This document shows, piece after piece, positions 11,786 through 22,804 of a stretch of DNA of 64,000 bases. Each line of letters opens with the position of its first letter. Position 1 is the first letter of the stretch. The notes beneath the pieces are model-generated. The model was not told where the DNA came from and did not search any database. It was given only the letters and a program-made list of their open reading frames with translations. This stretch comes from Sphingomonadaceae bacterium. Its GTDB lineage: Bacteria; Pseudomonadota; Alphaproteobacteria; Sphingomonadales; Sphingomonadaceae. Where the stretch lies: contig CANFXW010000008.1 in assembly GCA_947451145.1 (NCBI GenBank), forward strand, positions 1-64,000, read 5' to 3'. The position numbers and the translations under genes are program-made.

Positions 11786-12742
11786 ATGGCAGACAGCAGC
11801 GCATCACTTTCGGGCAAGCTTATCGTCCTGTTGGGCGGCGGCGGATTTCTCGGCACCCATGTCGCGCAGGAACTGCTGTCGCGCGGTGCCCGTCTGCGCA
11901 TCGCCTGCCGCAACCCGAAGCAGGCCTATCGCATCAAGGCGCTGGGCAATCTGGGGCAGGTGCAGTTCCTGCGTGCCGATATTACCGATACCGCCGTGCT
12001 GCCTGCGCTGGTGGCGGGCTGTGATGGCGTGGTGAACCTTGTTGGCGCGTTCAAGGGTGATTTGAACGCGGTCCATGTTACCGGCCCAGCGGCCCTCGCC
12101 AAGGCGGCAAAGGCTGCCGGAGCCAGCGCTTTCGTCCACGTTTCCGCTAATGGCGCCGATGCGGGCAGCGAAGTCGACTATGCCCGCACCAAGGCCGAGG
12201 GCGAAGCCGCTGTCCTCGCCGCCTTCCCTGATGCTACCGTGCTGCGTCCCTCGATCGTGTTCGGTTCGGACGACAATTTCATCAACATGTTCGCGCGGCT
12301 GATCTCCAGCCTGCCGGTCATTCCGGTGTTCGGACCAGAGGCCAAGCTGCAGCCGGTGTTTGTTGACGATGCTGCCGCCGCCTTGGCTGCTGCGCTGGCC
12401 AATCCCGCCAAGCATGGTGGCAAGACCTATGAGCTGACCGGCCCCGATGTGCTGACCATGGGCGAACTCAACCGCATGATCGCGCATGCCGCGGGCCGCG
12501 CGCCTGCGTTTATCGATCTGCCCGACCCGGTTTCTGGAGCCATCGCCACGCTGACGGGCTGGCTACCGCTCGCGCCGATTACTTCTGACCAGTGGAAGCT
12601 GCTCAAGGCCGGCAACGTGTCGAGCGGCTTGCCGGGGCTGAAGGCGCTAGGCGTTTCGGCCCGGCCGCTGTCGCTGTTCCTCGATCGCTGGATGGTCCAG
12701 TATCGCCAGCATGGGCGGTTTGGGGATAAGGCCAGCGCCTAA
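11786..12742 (+). CDS. NAD(P)H-binding complex I NDUFA9-like protein
   Basis: LIVLLGGGGFLGTHVAQELLSRGARLRIACRNP...NLVGAF; ATG at 11786. Confidence 0.85.
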   Translation: MADSSASLSGKLIVLLGGGGFLGTHVAQELLSRGARLRIACRNPKQAYRIKALGNLGQVQFLRADITDTAVLPALVAGCDGVVNLVGAFKGDLNAVHVTGPAALAKAAKAAGASAFVHVSANGADAGSEVDYARTKAEGEAAVLAAFPDATVLRPSIVFGSDDNFINMFARLISSLPVIPVFGPEAKLQPVFVDDAAAALAAALANPAKHGGKTYELTGPDVLTMGELNRMIAHAAGRAPAFIDLPDPVSGAIATLTGWLPLAPITSDQWKLLKAGNVSSGLPGLKALGVSARPLSLFLDRWMVQYRQHGRFGDKASA

Positions 12743-12751
12743 TCCCGGGCC

Positions 12752-13429
12752 TCACCCATCAACATCGCCGTAATGGTCCGGCGGCTGGATGCCGTCCTGG
12801 CGTTCGGCGAGCAGGGGGCGAAAGCTAGGGCGGCTTTTGATTACCGAATACCAGCTCTTGGCCTGATCGTGCCCGTTCCAGTCGAGACCGCCGAGGTAGT
12901 CGGCCACAGAGATCTGCGCCGCGGCGGCAAGATCTGCCAGAGTCATCGTCGCGCCGCCCAGCCAGGGGCGTTTGTCGATCAGATAGTCGATGTAATAGAG
13001 ATGCTCATGCGCCAGCTTCATCGCCTCGCGCAGGATCTTTGAATCGGGTGGCTGGCGATAGACGATGCGCTTCTTCATCCGCTCGTGCAGCAAAGGTCCG
13101 GTCACGTCGCCGAAGAAGTTTTCGTCAAACAGGGCAACCAGTCGCCGGATTTCGGCGCGTGAGGCGGCGTTGCCGCTGATCAGCTGGTTGCGCTCAACCG
13201 TTTCCTCGAAATATTCGCAGATCGCCCGGCTATCGACGAGCACTTCATCTTTGCCGCCTTCGGTGTTGCGCAGCACCGGCACGCGCGCGGCGGCGTTCAT
13301 CCGGACGAATTCGTCGCGGCCTTCCCACGGGTTTTCGCGCCACAATTCGTAACCGACGCCCTTCTCGGACAGCACAAGGCGCACCTTGCGGCTGAAGGGA
13401 CACAGCGAGAATTGATAGAGTTGCCACAT
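12752..13429 (-). CDS. Glutathione S-transferase family protein
   Basis: LYQFSLCPFSRKVRLVLSEKGVGYELW thioredoxin-fold N-terminus, GST C-terminal GGATMTLADLAAAAQ. Confidence 0.9.
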   Translation of the reverse strand: MWQLYQFSLCPFSRKVRLVLSEKGVGYELWRENPWEGRDEFVRMNAAARVPVLRNTEGGKDEVLVDSRAICEYFEETVERNQLISGNAASRAEIRRLVALFDENFFGDVTGPLLHERMKKRIVYRQPPDSKILREAMKLAHEHLYYIDYLIDKRPWLGGATMTLADLAAAAQISVADYLGGLDWNGHDQAKSWYSVIKSRPSFRPLLAERQDGIQPPDHYGDVDG

Positions 13430-13505
13430 GATTCATCCACCATGGGGCATCAGTGCGGGACAGTCCAAGGGGTAGACCGGGAATAATCCTGTGGAAACAC
13501 CAAGG

Positions 13506-14975
13506 TCAGGGCAGGTTCTCGGTTCTGCCTGCCAGCCCGAGCGACAGCGCCAGTTCGGCAAACCGCTTGCGCACCGCGCTGTCGGCCAGCGCAGCAAAGC
13601 GTTTGGGCAGGCCAAGCACCAGTCCGCCCTCGGCATCGCGGCGCAGCGGCAGGGCGGCGAGTGCGCGGGCATTGTTGCCCGACAGTCGCCGGGCCAGGCG
13701 ATAGGCATGGCCCCAGCTGGTGGCGCGGGCGATCTCATCGGGGCTGGCGAGCTGCTTCACCAGATCGGGCGGGTTCAGCGGATCGCCGCCGAGGCCGACA
13801 TGCAACGCCATCGCCATCTGCGCCCGGCCGCCGGCATCGACGCCGATCCAGTTGCCGTGCAGCGCCAGCTCCTCGCCCTCGATCACGCGGAAATCGGGGT
13901 TGGAGGCCCAGCCGGTCTCGGCCAGCAGCCATGAGGCGTGGCGCAGGCGGCTGGCCCCGGCGGGCTCGCCCCTGAAGGCAGGTGCGCTCCATTCGAGCAG
14001 GGCCTCGGTCGCCTGCGGGATCTGTTGGGTGCCGACCGCATGGCGGACGCCCTCGATCAGCGGATCAAGCTTGCGCGTTCCGGCATCGAGCGACTGGTAG
14101 AGCAGCCCTTCGCGCAGGCCCTGGCTTGATACGACGATCCGGCTTGGTGCCAGCTCTGCGGCGAGGCCGGCGAGCAGGGCCGAGGCATCGTCAAGCTGCA
14201 GCACGCGGTTGGCTTTCACTCCGCGGATATTCAGCAGCTCGGCCGAGCCCATGGCCCGCACCGCAGCTTTCAGATCGCGCGCGTCACTAGCGGGAAATGC
14301 ATAGTTGCCGAGCACCGGCAGCGGCCAGTCGTGCAGGTGCATGTGCACCCGCGCCAAGGCCCGCCACGAGCCGCCAACGACATAGAGCGGCTTGCCCGCA
14401 GCGTCGCTCGCCCAGTCGAGCCGCCCTAGTAGGGTACGCAGCCGCTTGCGCAGTTTGCCCGGCCCCCGCGCACGGATCTCGGCGACGCGCATGGCTCCCA
14501 GCGGCAGCGAGGTGCGCTGGTGGACTTCTCCGCCCGAAATGCGGACCAGTTCAAGACTGCCGCCGCCCATGTCTGCCACCACGCCATCGGCATCGGGCGC
14601 ACCGCTAATCACGCCGTACCCGGATGCCAGAGCCTCATCATCGCCGCTCAGCAATTCGGCTGGCAGGCCGAGTGCGCGAACGCGGGAAAGGAAGGTCTTG
14701 CCGTCAGCTGCCTCGCGCACAGCAGCGGTTGCCACAGCGCGGACCGGTATCGGCGCGAGCAGTTCAACTATCGCGGCGAAACGGGTCAGGCCGGTGAGAG
14801 CAAATTCGACGGCCTCGGGATCAAGGCTGCCGCTCGTCACTACGCCGCGACCGAGCCCGGCCATCAGCTTTTCGTTGAACAGCACCGCCGGCGCACGTGG
14901 CGGTCCGCCGAACACGACGAGGCGGATCGAGTTCGAACCGATATCAATAATGGCCTGTCGGTGGGTGATCGTCAT
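13506..14975 (-). CDS. ppx: Ppx/GppA family exopolyphosphatase
   Basis: AIIDIGSNSIRLVVFGG, VADMGGGSLELVRI; 489 aa. Confidence 0.88.
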   Translation of the reverse strand: MTITHRQAIIDIGSNSIRLVVFGGPPRAPAVLFNEKLMAGLGRGVVTSGSLDPEAVEFALTGLTRFAAIVELLAPIPVRAVATAAVREAADGKTFLSRVRALGLPAELLSGDDEALASGYGVISGAPDADGVVADMGGGSLELVRISGGEVHQRTSLPLGAMRVAEIRARGPGKLRKRLRTLLGRLDWASDAAGKPLYVVGGSWRALARVHMHLHDWPLPVLGNYAFPASDARDLKAAVRAMGSAELLNIRGVKANRVLQLDDASALLAGLAAELAPSRIVVSSQGLREGLLYQSLDAGTRKLDPLIEGVRHAVGTQQIPQATEALLEWSAPAFRGEPAGASRLRHASWLLAETGWASNPDFRVIEGEELALHGNWIGVDAGGRAQMAMALHVGLGGDPLNPPDLVKQLASPDEIARATSWGHAYRLARRLSGNNARALAALPLRRDAEGGLVLGLPKRFAALADSAVRKRFAELALSLGLAGRTENLP

Positions 14976-15061
14976 TCCGGCCTATTAGGACGTGGGGACA
15001 TGAATCCCAAGTCCCGCCCAGGATAGACGCACAACTGTTTCACTATGAATGCAAATTGGCT

Positions 15062-15832
15062 TCAGGCCGCCGCGCTTTGGCCCACATTACCGCCCGGGCG
15101 CATGGAGCCAAGACGCTGCTCGATACCGTCCCACACGCGTTGCAGTGCTTTGTCGGGCCGTGATCCCTTGGCGAAACTGCCGACGGGCGCGCGGTTGACT
15201 GCGGCCATCTCGATCTGGCTGGCCATGGGCACAACCGGCCATCCGGCGGCAATACCGGTTTTGACGCTGCGATGATGTTCGCGGGTTGGACTGTACATTG
15301 ACAGCACCGGCAGGATCGGCGGCTGGCGCACGTGATGCCTGGCGAGTTCCTGCCGCACCGAATCGAGCGTCCGCATCGCCAGCGGCGACGCGGGCAGCGG
15401 CACGATCAGCACGTCTGCGGCATTGAGGATCTGCTCGCTGACTTCGTTGATCGTTGGCGGACAATCGAGCACGATCCGGTCATAGTCGTTGAGCAGGCTG
15501 TCCGTCAGCTGCGCCAGCCGCCGCTTGTGGCCGATGCGGGCAAAGGCAATGCTGGCGAAGCGCATCGAATCGTCGGACTGTAACAACGACAGCCGGTCAT
15601 AGCGGGTGTCCTCGATCAGATCACGCGGTCGGCCGTCGCGCTGGAATACCGAAGCGGCGCGCGGTGACTGGCGCGCCTCGCAGCCGAGCAGAAACCCCGC
15701 ACCGCCCTGGGGATCGAGGTCCCAGATCAGGGTCCTGTGTCTGGAAAGCACGGCCGAACGCCAAGCAATATCAACCGCCATGGTTGTTTTGCCCACCCCG
15801 CCTTTGGCACTGTACACGCCAATGACCGCCAT
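15062..15832 (-). CDS. ParA family ATPase (no adjacent ParB)
   Basis: MAVIGVYSAKGGVGKTTMAVDIAW deviant Walker A, LIWDLDPQGGAGFLL, IVLDCPPTIN. Confidence 0.9.
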   Translation of the reverse strand: MAVIGVYSAKGGVGKTTMAVDIAWRSAVLSRHRTLIWDLDPQGGAGFLLGCEARQSPRAASVFQRDGRPRDLIEDTRYDRLSLLQSDDSMRFASIAFARIGHKRRLAQLTDSLLNDYDRIVLDCPPTINEVSEQILNAADVLIVPLPASPLAMRTLDSVRQELARHHVRQPPILPVLSMYSPTREHHRSVKTGIAAGWPVVPMASQIEMAAVNRAPVGSFAKGSRPDKALQRVWDGIEQRLGSMRPGGNVGQSAAA

Positions 15833-15943
15833 AGTTTTCTTGCGCCCCGGTCTGTTCTTGCCGATTTCATACAACACTGCGGCAAGACAAGGCAATTAGC
15901 CAGACCGGATTGCTCTATTACGACACAAGTCTGGGTCCATGTG

Positions 15944-18031
15944 TCAAAAGCTGCCTTTGATCTGATAGGTAATGATCGGACCGATCAGCCGGTTGCGGGT
16001 TTCGGTGAAAGCGATGGGTGAGGCATCGCGGTTGCCGGTGAACACCACGCGGTCCCAGTGCTGGCGGGCGTTCAGCAGGTTGTTGGCCTGTAGCCGCATG
16101 GTCAGGCCGAATACGTTCTTGTTCTCGATGAACAGCATGCCCCAGAACGGGCCTTCGTATTGATGGCCGCGCTCTTGCAGGCGGTAGCTGTTCGATTGCT
16201 CATAGTGCCCAAACTCGCCGCCCCAGGCCCAGGTCGAGGCCGGAATATCGTGGCGGAAGCCGATCGTGATGCCGAGGCTGGTGTAATTGTTGAACGGGAT
16301 CTGGTTGAGCGACAGCGGGTCTTTGTAATGCGCGTTCTGATAGAATGCCTGAAAGTCGATTTTCGCGCCCTTGATGCCCAGCGGATCAAGATTGAGCGTC
16401 GAGACATTCTCGATGTACCGCACCCGTGCCTTGGGCACGTTGCCCACCGATTCTCCACCGCCGATCGGGATCAGGGTGACATAGTCCTGCGTTTCCTTGG
16501 CGATCACGTGGATCTTGGTGGAACCCCATGCGCCCAAAGACCGGTTGGCCTCGGCCTCAAGCGTCCAGTCCTGCCGGGGTTTCAGCTGGTTGTTGCCGGT
16601 GTTGGCATTGCCATTGTCGAGGAACACCCGCGCGAGGAAATCGTAGAATGAAAGCTGCCCCACCTGCCGTCGCAGCTTGATATTGAAATCGAACTCCTTG
16701 GATGGCTTCCACGCCAGCGAGATCGAACCCTTCGGGCGCACGAAATGCCGCACCAGCCCGCCGACTCCGGTTTGGGACAACGTTGAGCGTTCGGCCGCGC
16801 CGATCATCTGCAGGGTCAGCGTCTTGGTCAGCGGGCGTGTGAAGCTCAGCGAGCCTTCATAACGGTCTTCCTGAACCCCGCCGCTCGCCGCGGGGAAGGG
16901 CGTGAGGTCAAAGGTGCCTTGGGCATTCAGCGTGCCGAGCGTCGCGCTCGTGGTCAGGCGGTTGAAGGCGGCTTCACCTGCCAGCTGCCAATCACCGCCG
17001 AGCATCTTCCAGCCATATTCGGCCCGGGCGATATGCTCGGCTCGTTCGCCGATTTGCTGGAAGCTGTCACCGGTCGGTGCACCGCCACCTGCAGGCGTCG
17101 AGACCAGACTTTGCCAATAGGGCTCGTGGCTGCGGCGATCGAGGCCGATCAACTTGAGCCGACCGGGGCCGAGCTTGAATTCATAGTCACCGCCGATCTC
17201 GCGGTACCATTCGTCGGTTTTCACGTTGAGCAGCCGGGTACGGCCCGGTCCGGTCATCGGGCTGCGAATGCTCTCTTCCTGTGCCCGCTCCCGGATGCGC
17301 TGATAGGAAAAGTTGAAATTGCCGACCGCAGATCCCGGGCCGTGAAACTTGATGCTGCCCGAAAGCTTGGGCCGCTCGATATCGTCGGTAACAATGTCCT
17401 GCCGCTGCTCGGTGATGATCCCCGCTGCATCGCGGATTACCGTCGGACCGCCTGCCGCGCCGCGACCGGCATCATTGACCAGACTGAGCGAATACTCGGA
17501 AGTGCCGAGTTTTCCGCTGAGCGATACCGATCCGTCAAACCAGCTGGGATGAGCGTAATGCGGACGGAACTGCGGGTTCCAGGCGAACTGCCCCGATAAG
17601 CTGCCCGATTTCGCAACGACATTGGCAACCACACCGGTCAGGCCCGGAACATTGAGCGATGCCGCATCGACCAGATCGATGCGCACGACATTGCCCGCCG
17701 GAATGCGCGCCAGCTGGGTGTTGATGTCATCTGATTTCGAGGAGAGCCGTTCGGAATTGACCAGCACGTTGCCCGATGCCTGTCCCAGTCCGCGCGAGCC
17801 CTGATCGGCTTCGGCGATTGCAAATCCGGGGATCTGGCGCAGCATGTCGAGCGCGCTGCGCGGGGCGAAGCGGGCAAAGTCTGCCGGGTTATAGCTGCGC
17901 TTTGCGGTGATCGCTTCCGATGGACTGTCAGGCGGTGTGCTCGCCGCATCGCGGGCAAGGCAGGGGCTGCAAAGCGTTGCGCCAAGTGCCAGAAAAGAAA
18001 CGGCAATAGGCTTCCGATGGCGACGCGCCAT
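15944..18031 (-). CDS. TonB-dependent receptor
   Basis: Signal peptide, plug domain (ALDMLRQIPGFAIAEADQGSRGLGQASGNVLVNSERLSSKSDD), beta-barrel, C-terminal aromatic residue (GSF). Confidence 0.85.
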   Translation of the reverse strand: MARRHRKPIAVSFLALGATLCSPCLARDAASTPPDSPSEAITAKRSYNPADFARFAPRSALDMLRQIPGFAIAEADQGSRGLGQASGNVLVNSERLSSKSDDINTQLARIPAGNVVRIDLVDAASLNVPGLTGVVANVVAKSGSLSGQFAWNPQFRPHYAHPSWFDGSVSLSGKLGTSEYSLSLVNDAGRGAAGGPTVIRDAAGIITEQRQDIVTDDIERPKLSGSIKFHGPGSAVGNFNFSYQRIRERAQEESIRSPMTGPGRTRLLNVKTDEWYREIGGDYEFKLGPGRLKLIGLDRRSHEPYWQSLVSTPAGGGAPTGDSFQQIGERAEHIARAEYGWKMLGGDWQLAGEAAFNRLTTSATLGTLNAQGTFDLTPFPAASGGVQEDRYEGSLSFTRPLTKTLTLQMIGAAERSTLSQTGVGGLVRHFVRPKGSISLAWKPSKEFDFNIKLRRQVGQLSFYDFLARVFLDNGNANTGNNQLKPRQDWTLEAEANRSLGAWGSTKIHVIAKETQDYVTLIPIGGGESVGNVPKARVRYIENVSTLNLDPLGIKGAKIDFQAFYQNAHYKDPLSLNQIPFNNYTSLGITIGFRHDIPASTWAWGGEFGHYEQSNSYRLQERGHQYEGPFWGMLFIENKNVFGLTMRLQANNLLNARQHWDRVVFTGNRDASPIAFTETRNRLIGPIITYQIKGSF

Positions 18032-18148
18032 GATGATCTCCCGGTAAGCCCCGCCGAAGGGCCTAGCCGATCAACCGGTGTGCAGAAGGGGCCTTTCGAT
18101 CAAAATGCTACTCGTGCCGACCAACGGATTCGCTGGCGGACCAACCGC

Positions 18149-18559
18149 TTACTTTTGCGGTCGGGGGCCGAGTTCGGAGTCGAGCAGCGACAGGCAGGGG
18201 GTCAGCATGGCCCGGCGAGCGGCGGCTGGATCCTTCGCTTTGCCCAGTTCGTCGCGCACTTGGGCAAAGCGCGACCGGGTCAGCGCGGCCACGCCATCAC
18301 GGCTTGCGGCGGTCTCGTCCATCAGGCGGGCCGTGGTGACGACAAAGTATTCGCGCGCCCGCGCGTCAAGCTTTGGCAGAGCTGCCGAAACCGGCGCATT
18401 GCGCGCCTGCTCGCCCGATACCAGTGCGAAAATGGCCGAACAGCGCAGCGCCGCTTCCTGCTGGAGGTTGAGCTTCGGCAGAGGCGGTGGGCTGGCCGCC
18501 TGCGCCGATCCGGCCAGAGCCAATGCGGCAAGCAGGGCTGAGCCACGCACCGGCCTCAA
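18149..18559 (-). CDS. Secreted hypothetical protein, end of metX operon
   Basis: Signal peptide; 4-bp overlap with metW. Confidence 0.6.
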   Translation of the reverse strand: MRPVRGSALLAALALAGSAQAASPPPLPKLNLQQEAALRCSAIFALVSGEQARNAPVSAALPKLDARAREYFVVTTARLMDETAASRDGVAALTRSRFAQVRDELGKAKDPAAARRAMLTPCLSLLDSELGPRPQK

Positions 18560-19155
18560 CCCGCCGCGCGTGAAAGCAGGAACACGGCGTGCTCGGCGCG
18601 GAAATTAGCCGCCGCGGCGCTGCACAACTTGTCGCCCGAGAGGAACCATGATTGCTCCACCGTGATCCCGCGGCTCGCCAGATGGGCGCGGAAATCGGCA
18701 ATGGTCAGGTGGTGGATGTTGGGCGTTTCGTACCAAGCCACCGGCAGCAGCCGCGTCACTGGCATCCGCCCGTTCCACAGCAGCGAGAGGCGCACGCCCC
18801 AGTGGGCGAAGTTGGGGAATGAGACAAAAGCCTTGCGCCCGATCCGCAGCAAGTGATCGAGCACCAGATCGGGCCGGTGCGTGGTCTGCAGCGTCTGGCT
18901 GAGGATCGCGTAGTCGAAGGCGCCATCGGGATAGATCGCCAGATCGCGGTCAGCGTCGCCCTGGATCACCGACAGGCCAAGGCCAACGCAGTGCGCGACA
19001 TTGGCGGCATCAATCTCCATGCCGCGCGCGTCGCAACCGCGCTCGTCACGCAGCGCGGCGAGCAAGGTGCCATCGCCGCAGCCGACATCGAGCACGTGGC
19101 TGCCCGGCGCTACGTGGTCGGCGATGATCGCAAGGTCGGGGCGGAGCATGGTCAT
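18556..19155 (-). CDS. metW: Methionine biosynthesis protein MetW
   Basis: RPDLAIIADHVAPGSHVLDVGCGDGTLLAALRDERGCDARGMEID...GLSVIQGDADRDL. Confidence 0.93.
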   Translation of the reverse strand: MTMLRPDLAIIADHVAPGSHVLDVGCGDGTLLAALRDERGCDARGMEIDAANVAHCVGLGLSVIQGDADRDLAIYPDGAFDYAILSQTLQTTHRPDLVLDHLLRIGRKAFVSFPNFAHWGVRLSLLWNGRMPVTRLLPVAWYETPNIHHLTIADFRAHLASRGITVEQSWFLSGDKLCSAAAANFRAEHAVFLLSRAAG

Positions 19156-19574
19156 GCTGGAAACACTTTGGGATCAATAATCATCATACGTTCAGGCCAC
19201 GGATACTGCTTCCAACCGAACTGTGAATAGAGCGACTGTGCATCCTTCGTGTAAAGCGCCCAGCGACCGATACCCTGCATATCCGGATGGCCTCGAAGAT
19301 AGGCGAGCATAGCCTTTGCGATGCCCTTCCCGCTGTGATCGGGCAAAACATAGACATCATTCAGGTAGGCGAAGGTTACATGATCGGTAAGCAGGCGAGC
19401 CATGCCGACCTGCCCTTCTGCGTTGTGAACCGACACTAGGAAAGATGCTGAAAATGCACTGCGTACCTGATCGAGAGTAATGCCTTTCGCCCAGTAGCTG
19501 TCAGTCAGAACGGCGTGTGCCGCCACTGGATCGGCACCTTCGCGAAGTTCGTAGCCCGTCGGAAGCGCACTCAT
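19152..19574 (-). CDS. GNAT family N-acetyltransferase
   Basis: [53 protein letters not shown]. Confidence 0.88.
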   Translation of the reverse strand: MSALPTGYELREGADPVAAHAVLTDSYWAKGITLDQVRSAFSASFLVSVHNAEGQVGMARLLTDHVTFAYLNDVYVLPDHSGKGIAKAMLAYLRGHPDMQGIGRWALYTKDAQSLYSQFGWKQYPWPERMMIIDPKVFPA

Positions 19575-20719
19575 TTCGAAAGGAACCCCGCGATCACCCG
19601 GTCTAGTTCTGGCACATCAAGCAGAAAGCTGTCGTGGCCAAAGGGCGCGGAGAGTTCAACGAAGCTCACTGGTGCACCTGCCGCATTGAGCGCGTGGGCG
19701 AGTTTGCGCGATTCCGCGGTGGGGTAGAGCCAGTCGGTGTCGAACGAGACCAGGCAGAACCGCGCCTTGCTCGCCTTGAAGGCATCGGCCAATTGCCCGC
19801 CGCATTCATCCGCGAGATCGAAGTAGGACATGGCGCGGGTGATATAGAGGTAGGAATTGGCATCGAACCGCTCGGTAAAGGCCGAACCCTGATAGCGCAG
19901 ATAGCTTTCCACCTGAAAATCGGCATCAAAGCCAAAGCTCTTGGACTCGCGGTCCTGAAGCCGGCGGCCGAATTTTTCCGAGAGCGTGGCTTCGGAAAGA
20001 TAGGTGATGTGCGCCGCCATCCGCGCCACGGCGAGGCCAGCGTCGGGCGATTTACCGGTGCCGTAATAGGCACCTTCCTGCCAGTTCGGGTCGGCCATCA
20101 CGGCCTGCCGCCCGACCTCCTGAAAGGCGATGTTCTGCGCCGGCATCTCACCTGTTGCGGCGATCGCCAGCACACGTTCAACGCGGGTGGGCCAGTGCGC
20201 AGCGAGGCTGAGCGCCTGCATCCCGCCCATCGATCCGCCGACTACGCTGTGCAGCTTCTCCACGCCCAAGGCATCGAGCAGCGCCATGTGCGCGCGCACC
20301 ATGTCGCGGATGGTGATGACGGGAAAGCGCATGGCATAGGGCTGGCCATCGGGGGCAGGGCTGGATGGGCCGCTGGTCCCCATGCACGATCCCAGCACAT
20401 TGGGGCACACGACATAGAAACGGTCGGTATCAATCGGCAGGCCGGGGCCCACCGTGCGGTCCCACCAGCCGGGCTTGCCGGTGATAGGGTGCGGGCTGGC
20501 GACGTGCTGGTCACCGGTGGTGGCGTGGCAGATCAGCACCGCATTGCTGCGATCCCCGTTCAGCGTGCCATAGGTTTCATAGGCAATCCGCGCGCCCACC
20601 AGCGCCTGTCCGCAATCGAGCGGCAGCGGTTGTTCCAGTTCCAGCACGGTGCTGGCGGTAACGGGCGCGGACCTGTTCATGGTGGGTTGCGAATTGGGGG
20701 CAGGGGACTCGTGTGTCAA
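19571..20719 (-). CDS. metX: Homoserine O-acetyltransferase
   Basis: [47 protein letters not shown] nucleophile elbow. Confidence 0.93.
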   Translation of the reverse strand: MTHESPAPNSQPTMNRSAPVTASTVLELEQPLPLDCGQALVGARIAYETYGTLNGDRSNAVLICHATTGDQHVASPHPITGKPGWWDRTVGPGLPIDTDRFYVVCPNVLGSCMGTSGPSSPAPDGQPYAMRFPVITIRDMVRAHMALLDALGVEKLHSVVGGSMGGMQALSLAAHWPTRVERVLAIAATGEMPAQNIAFQEVGRQAVMADPNWQEGAYYGTGKSPDAGLAVARMAAHITYLSEATLSEKFGRRLQDRESKSFGFDADFQVESYLRYQGSAFTERFDANSYLYITRAMSYFDLADECGGQLADAFKASKARFCLVSFDTDWLYPTAESRKLAHALNAAGAPVSFVELSAPFGHDSFLLDVPELDRVIAGFLSK

Positions 20720-20757
20720 TGCCGAAAGCCCGCCACTGCGGGAAGGTCAAGGGGCTG

Positions 20758-20783
20758 GCATTAGCGCGCGAGACTGCTAATGC
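20758..20783. repeat. Inverted repeat in the metX/hisC divergent intergenic region
   Basis: GCATTAGC-N10-GCTAATGC, perfect 8-bp arms. Confidence 0.8.
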
Positions 20784-20792
20784 GCGCGGGCA

Positions 20793-21893
20793 ATGAGCCA
20801 CGGCCCCACCCCCAAGAGCTGGATCTCCGCGATCCATGCCTATGTCCCCGGCAAGTCCGCCGGTGCGGACGGGCGTCCGCTGATCAAGCTTTCGGCCAAC
20901 GAAAACCCGCTGGGAACCAGTGCACTGGCGCTGGCTGCCCGCGCCTCAGCTGCCGAGCCGAGCCGCTATCCCGATCCCGACAGCAAGGACCTGCGTGCTG
21001 CCATCGGCGCGGTGCACGGCATTGATCCCGCGCGAATCGTAATGGGCACAGGCTCGGACGAGCTGCTCAATCTGGCAGCACAGGGCTATGCCGGGGTGGG
21101 CGACGAGGTGCTGTTCCCGCGCTTCAGCTTTTCGGTCTACGATATCGCCGCGCGCCGCTGCGGCGCCGAGCCGGTGGTTGCACCCGATGCCGACTATGGC
21201 AGCGATGTTGATGCGCTTCTGGCACTGGTCAGTGATCGGACCCGGGTGGTCTTCGTTGCCAATCCCAACAACCCGACCGGATCGTTCCTGCCCAAGGGCG
21301 AGATCGCTCGGCTGCACGCGGGCCTGCCTTCGGACGTTCTGCTGGTGGTCGATCAGGCCTATGCCGAATACCTCTCGCCAGAGGATGACGACGGCGCACT
21401 GGCGCTCGCCGAGGCTCACGACAACGTGCTCGTCACCCGCACTTTCTCCAAGATCTATGGCCTTGCCGGAGAGCGGATCGGCTGGGGGACCGGGACGAGC
21501 GGGATCATCGATACGCTGAACCGCATTCGCGGGCCGTTCAACATTTCCAACAGCGGGCAAGCCATGGCACTGGCGGCGGTGAATGACCGCGCTTTTGTCG
21601 AAAGTGCGCGGGTGCACAACGCAACCGAACGCGCCCGTTTCGTCGCCGCGCTGGAGGCCTTGGGTAACCACGGCCTGCGCCCGCTGCCGAGCGAAGCCAA
21701 CTTCGTGCTGATCCTCTTTACGGGAAAACTGACCGCCGAAATGGCCTATAACGGGCTGATGGAGCGCGGCTATATCACCCGCTGGCTGCCGGGGCAGGCG
21801 CTGCCGCATGGCCTGCGCATCACCATCGGTACGGCGCAGCAGATGGACGATATCGCCGCTGCGCTCCGCGAAATGGCTGAGGCTGCGAGATGA
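20793..21893 (+). CDS. hisC: Histidinol-phosphate aminotransferase
   Basis: [43 protein letters not shown]. Confidence 0.93.
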   Translation: MSHGPTPKSWISAIHAYVPGKSAGADGRPLIKLSANENPLGTSALALAARASAAEPSRYPDPDSKDLRAAIGAVHGIDPARIVMGTGSDELLNLAAQGYAGVGDEVLFPRFSFSVYDIAARRCGAEPVVAPDADYGSDVDALLALVSDRTRVVFVANPNNPTGSFLPKGEIARLHAGLPSDVLLVVDQAYAEYLSPEDDDGALALAEAHDNVLVTRTFSKIYGLAGERIGWGTGTSGIIDTLNRIRGPFNISNSGQAMALAAVNDRAFVESARVHNATERARFVAALEALGNHGLRPLPSEANFVLILFTGKLTAEMAYNGLMERGYITRWLPGQALPHGLRITIGTAQQMDDIAAALREMAEAAR

Positions 21894-22804
21894 CATTCCA
21901 GCGCATTGCCATCATCGGTTTGGGCCTGCTCGGCGGCTCGGTTGGGCTTGCTGTGCGCGAGTATCTGCCAGACGCCGTGACGACCGGCTATGATGCCAAT
22001 CCTGCCACGCGGAGCCGTGCAAGCGAGCGCGGGTTGGTGCAGACTGTCTGCAACACCGCAGCCGAGGCAGCACAGACCGCCGATCTGGTGATCTTCTGTG
22101 TGCCAGTTGGCGCAATGGGCGCTGCCGCAGCTGAAATCGCAGGCTCGGTGCAGCCTGGTGCGATCATCAGCGACGTCGGCTCGTCGAAGGAATCGGTGCT
22201 GAAAGCGCTGGCCGATGCCCTGCCGGACAATGTCATTATCCCCGCCCACCCGGTTGCCGGTACGGAAAACTCGGGGCCGGACGCGGGCTTTGCCAGCCTG
22301 TTCCGCAACCGCTGGTGCATCATCACGCCGCCCGAAGGTACCGACCCGGCGCAGGTAGAGGCACTTTCCGGCTTCTGGCAGGCGCTCGGCGCCAATGTCG
22401 AGGTGATGACGCCTTCGCACCACGATCTGGTTCTCGCAGTCACCAGCCACTTGCCGCACCTTATCGCCTATACCATCGTCGGCACGGCCTCTGATCTTGA
22501 GGACGTGACGCAGAGCGAGGTGATCAAGTATTCGGCCGGCGGCTTCCGCGATTTCACCCGCATCGCCGCCTCTGACCCCACCATGTGGCGCGACGTGTTC
22601 CTGACCAACAAGGACGCGGTGCTGGAAATGCTCCAGCGCTTCACCGAAGACCTTACCGCGCTGCAACGGGCGATCCGGGTGGGCGATGGCGAGCAGTTGT
22701 TCGATCACTTCACCCGCACCCGCGCCGTGCGCCGTTCGATCATCGAGCAAGGACAGGACGATGCCCGGCCAGACTTTGGCCGCAGCGATCACACCGGCTC
22801 CTGA
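21890..22804 (+). CDS. tyrA: Prephenate/arogenate dehydrogenase family protein
   Basis: [47 protein letters not shown]. Confidence 0.9.
   Translation: MTFQRIAIIGLGLLGGSVGLAVREYLPDAVTTGYDANPATRSRASERGLVQTVCNTAAEAAQTADLVIFCVPVGAMGAAAAEIAGSVQPGAIISDVGSSKESVLKALADALPDNVIIPAHPVAGTENSGPDAGFASLFRNRWCIITPPEGTDPAQVEALSGFWQALGANVEVMTPSHHDLVLAVTSHLPHLIAYTIVGTASDLEDVTQSEVIKYSAGGFRDFTRIAASDPTMWRDVFLTNKDAVLEMLQRFTEDLTALQRAIRVGDGEQLFDHFTRTRAVRRSIIEQGQDDARPDFGRSDHTGS

Noticed and set aside
19634-20764. 376-aa plus-strand ORF opposite metX
   Set aside because: Antisense shadow ORF; metX has strong family motifs on the other strand.
20720-20792. SAM-II or other SAM riboswitch upstream of metX
   Set aside because: Read on the minus strand; no recognisable SAM riboswitch consensus, only a short inverted repeat.
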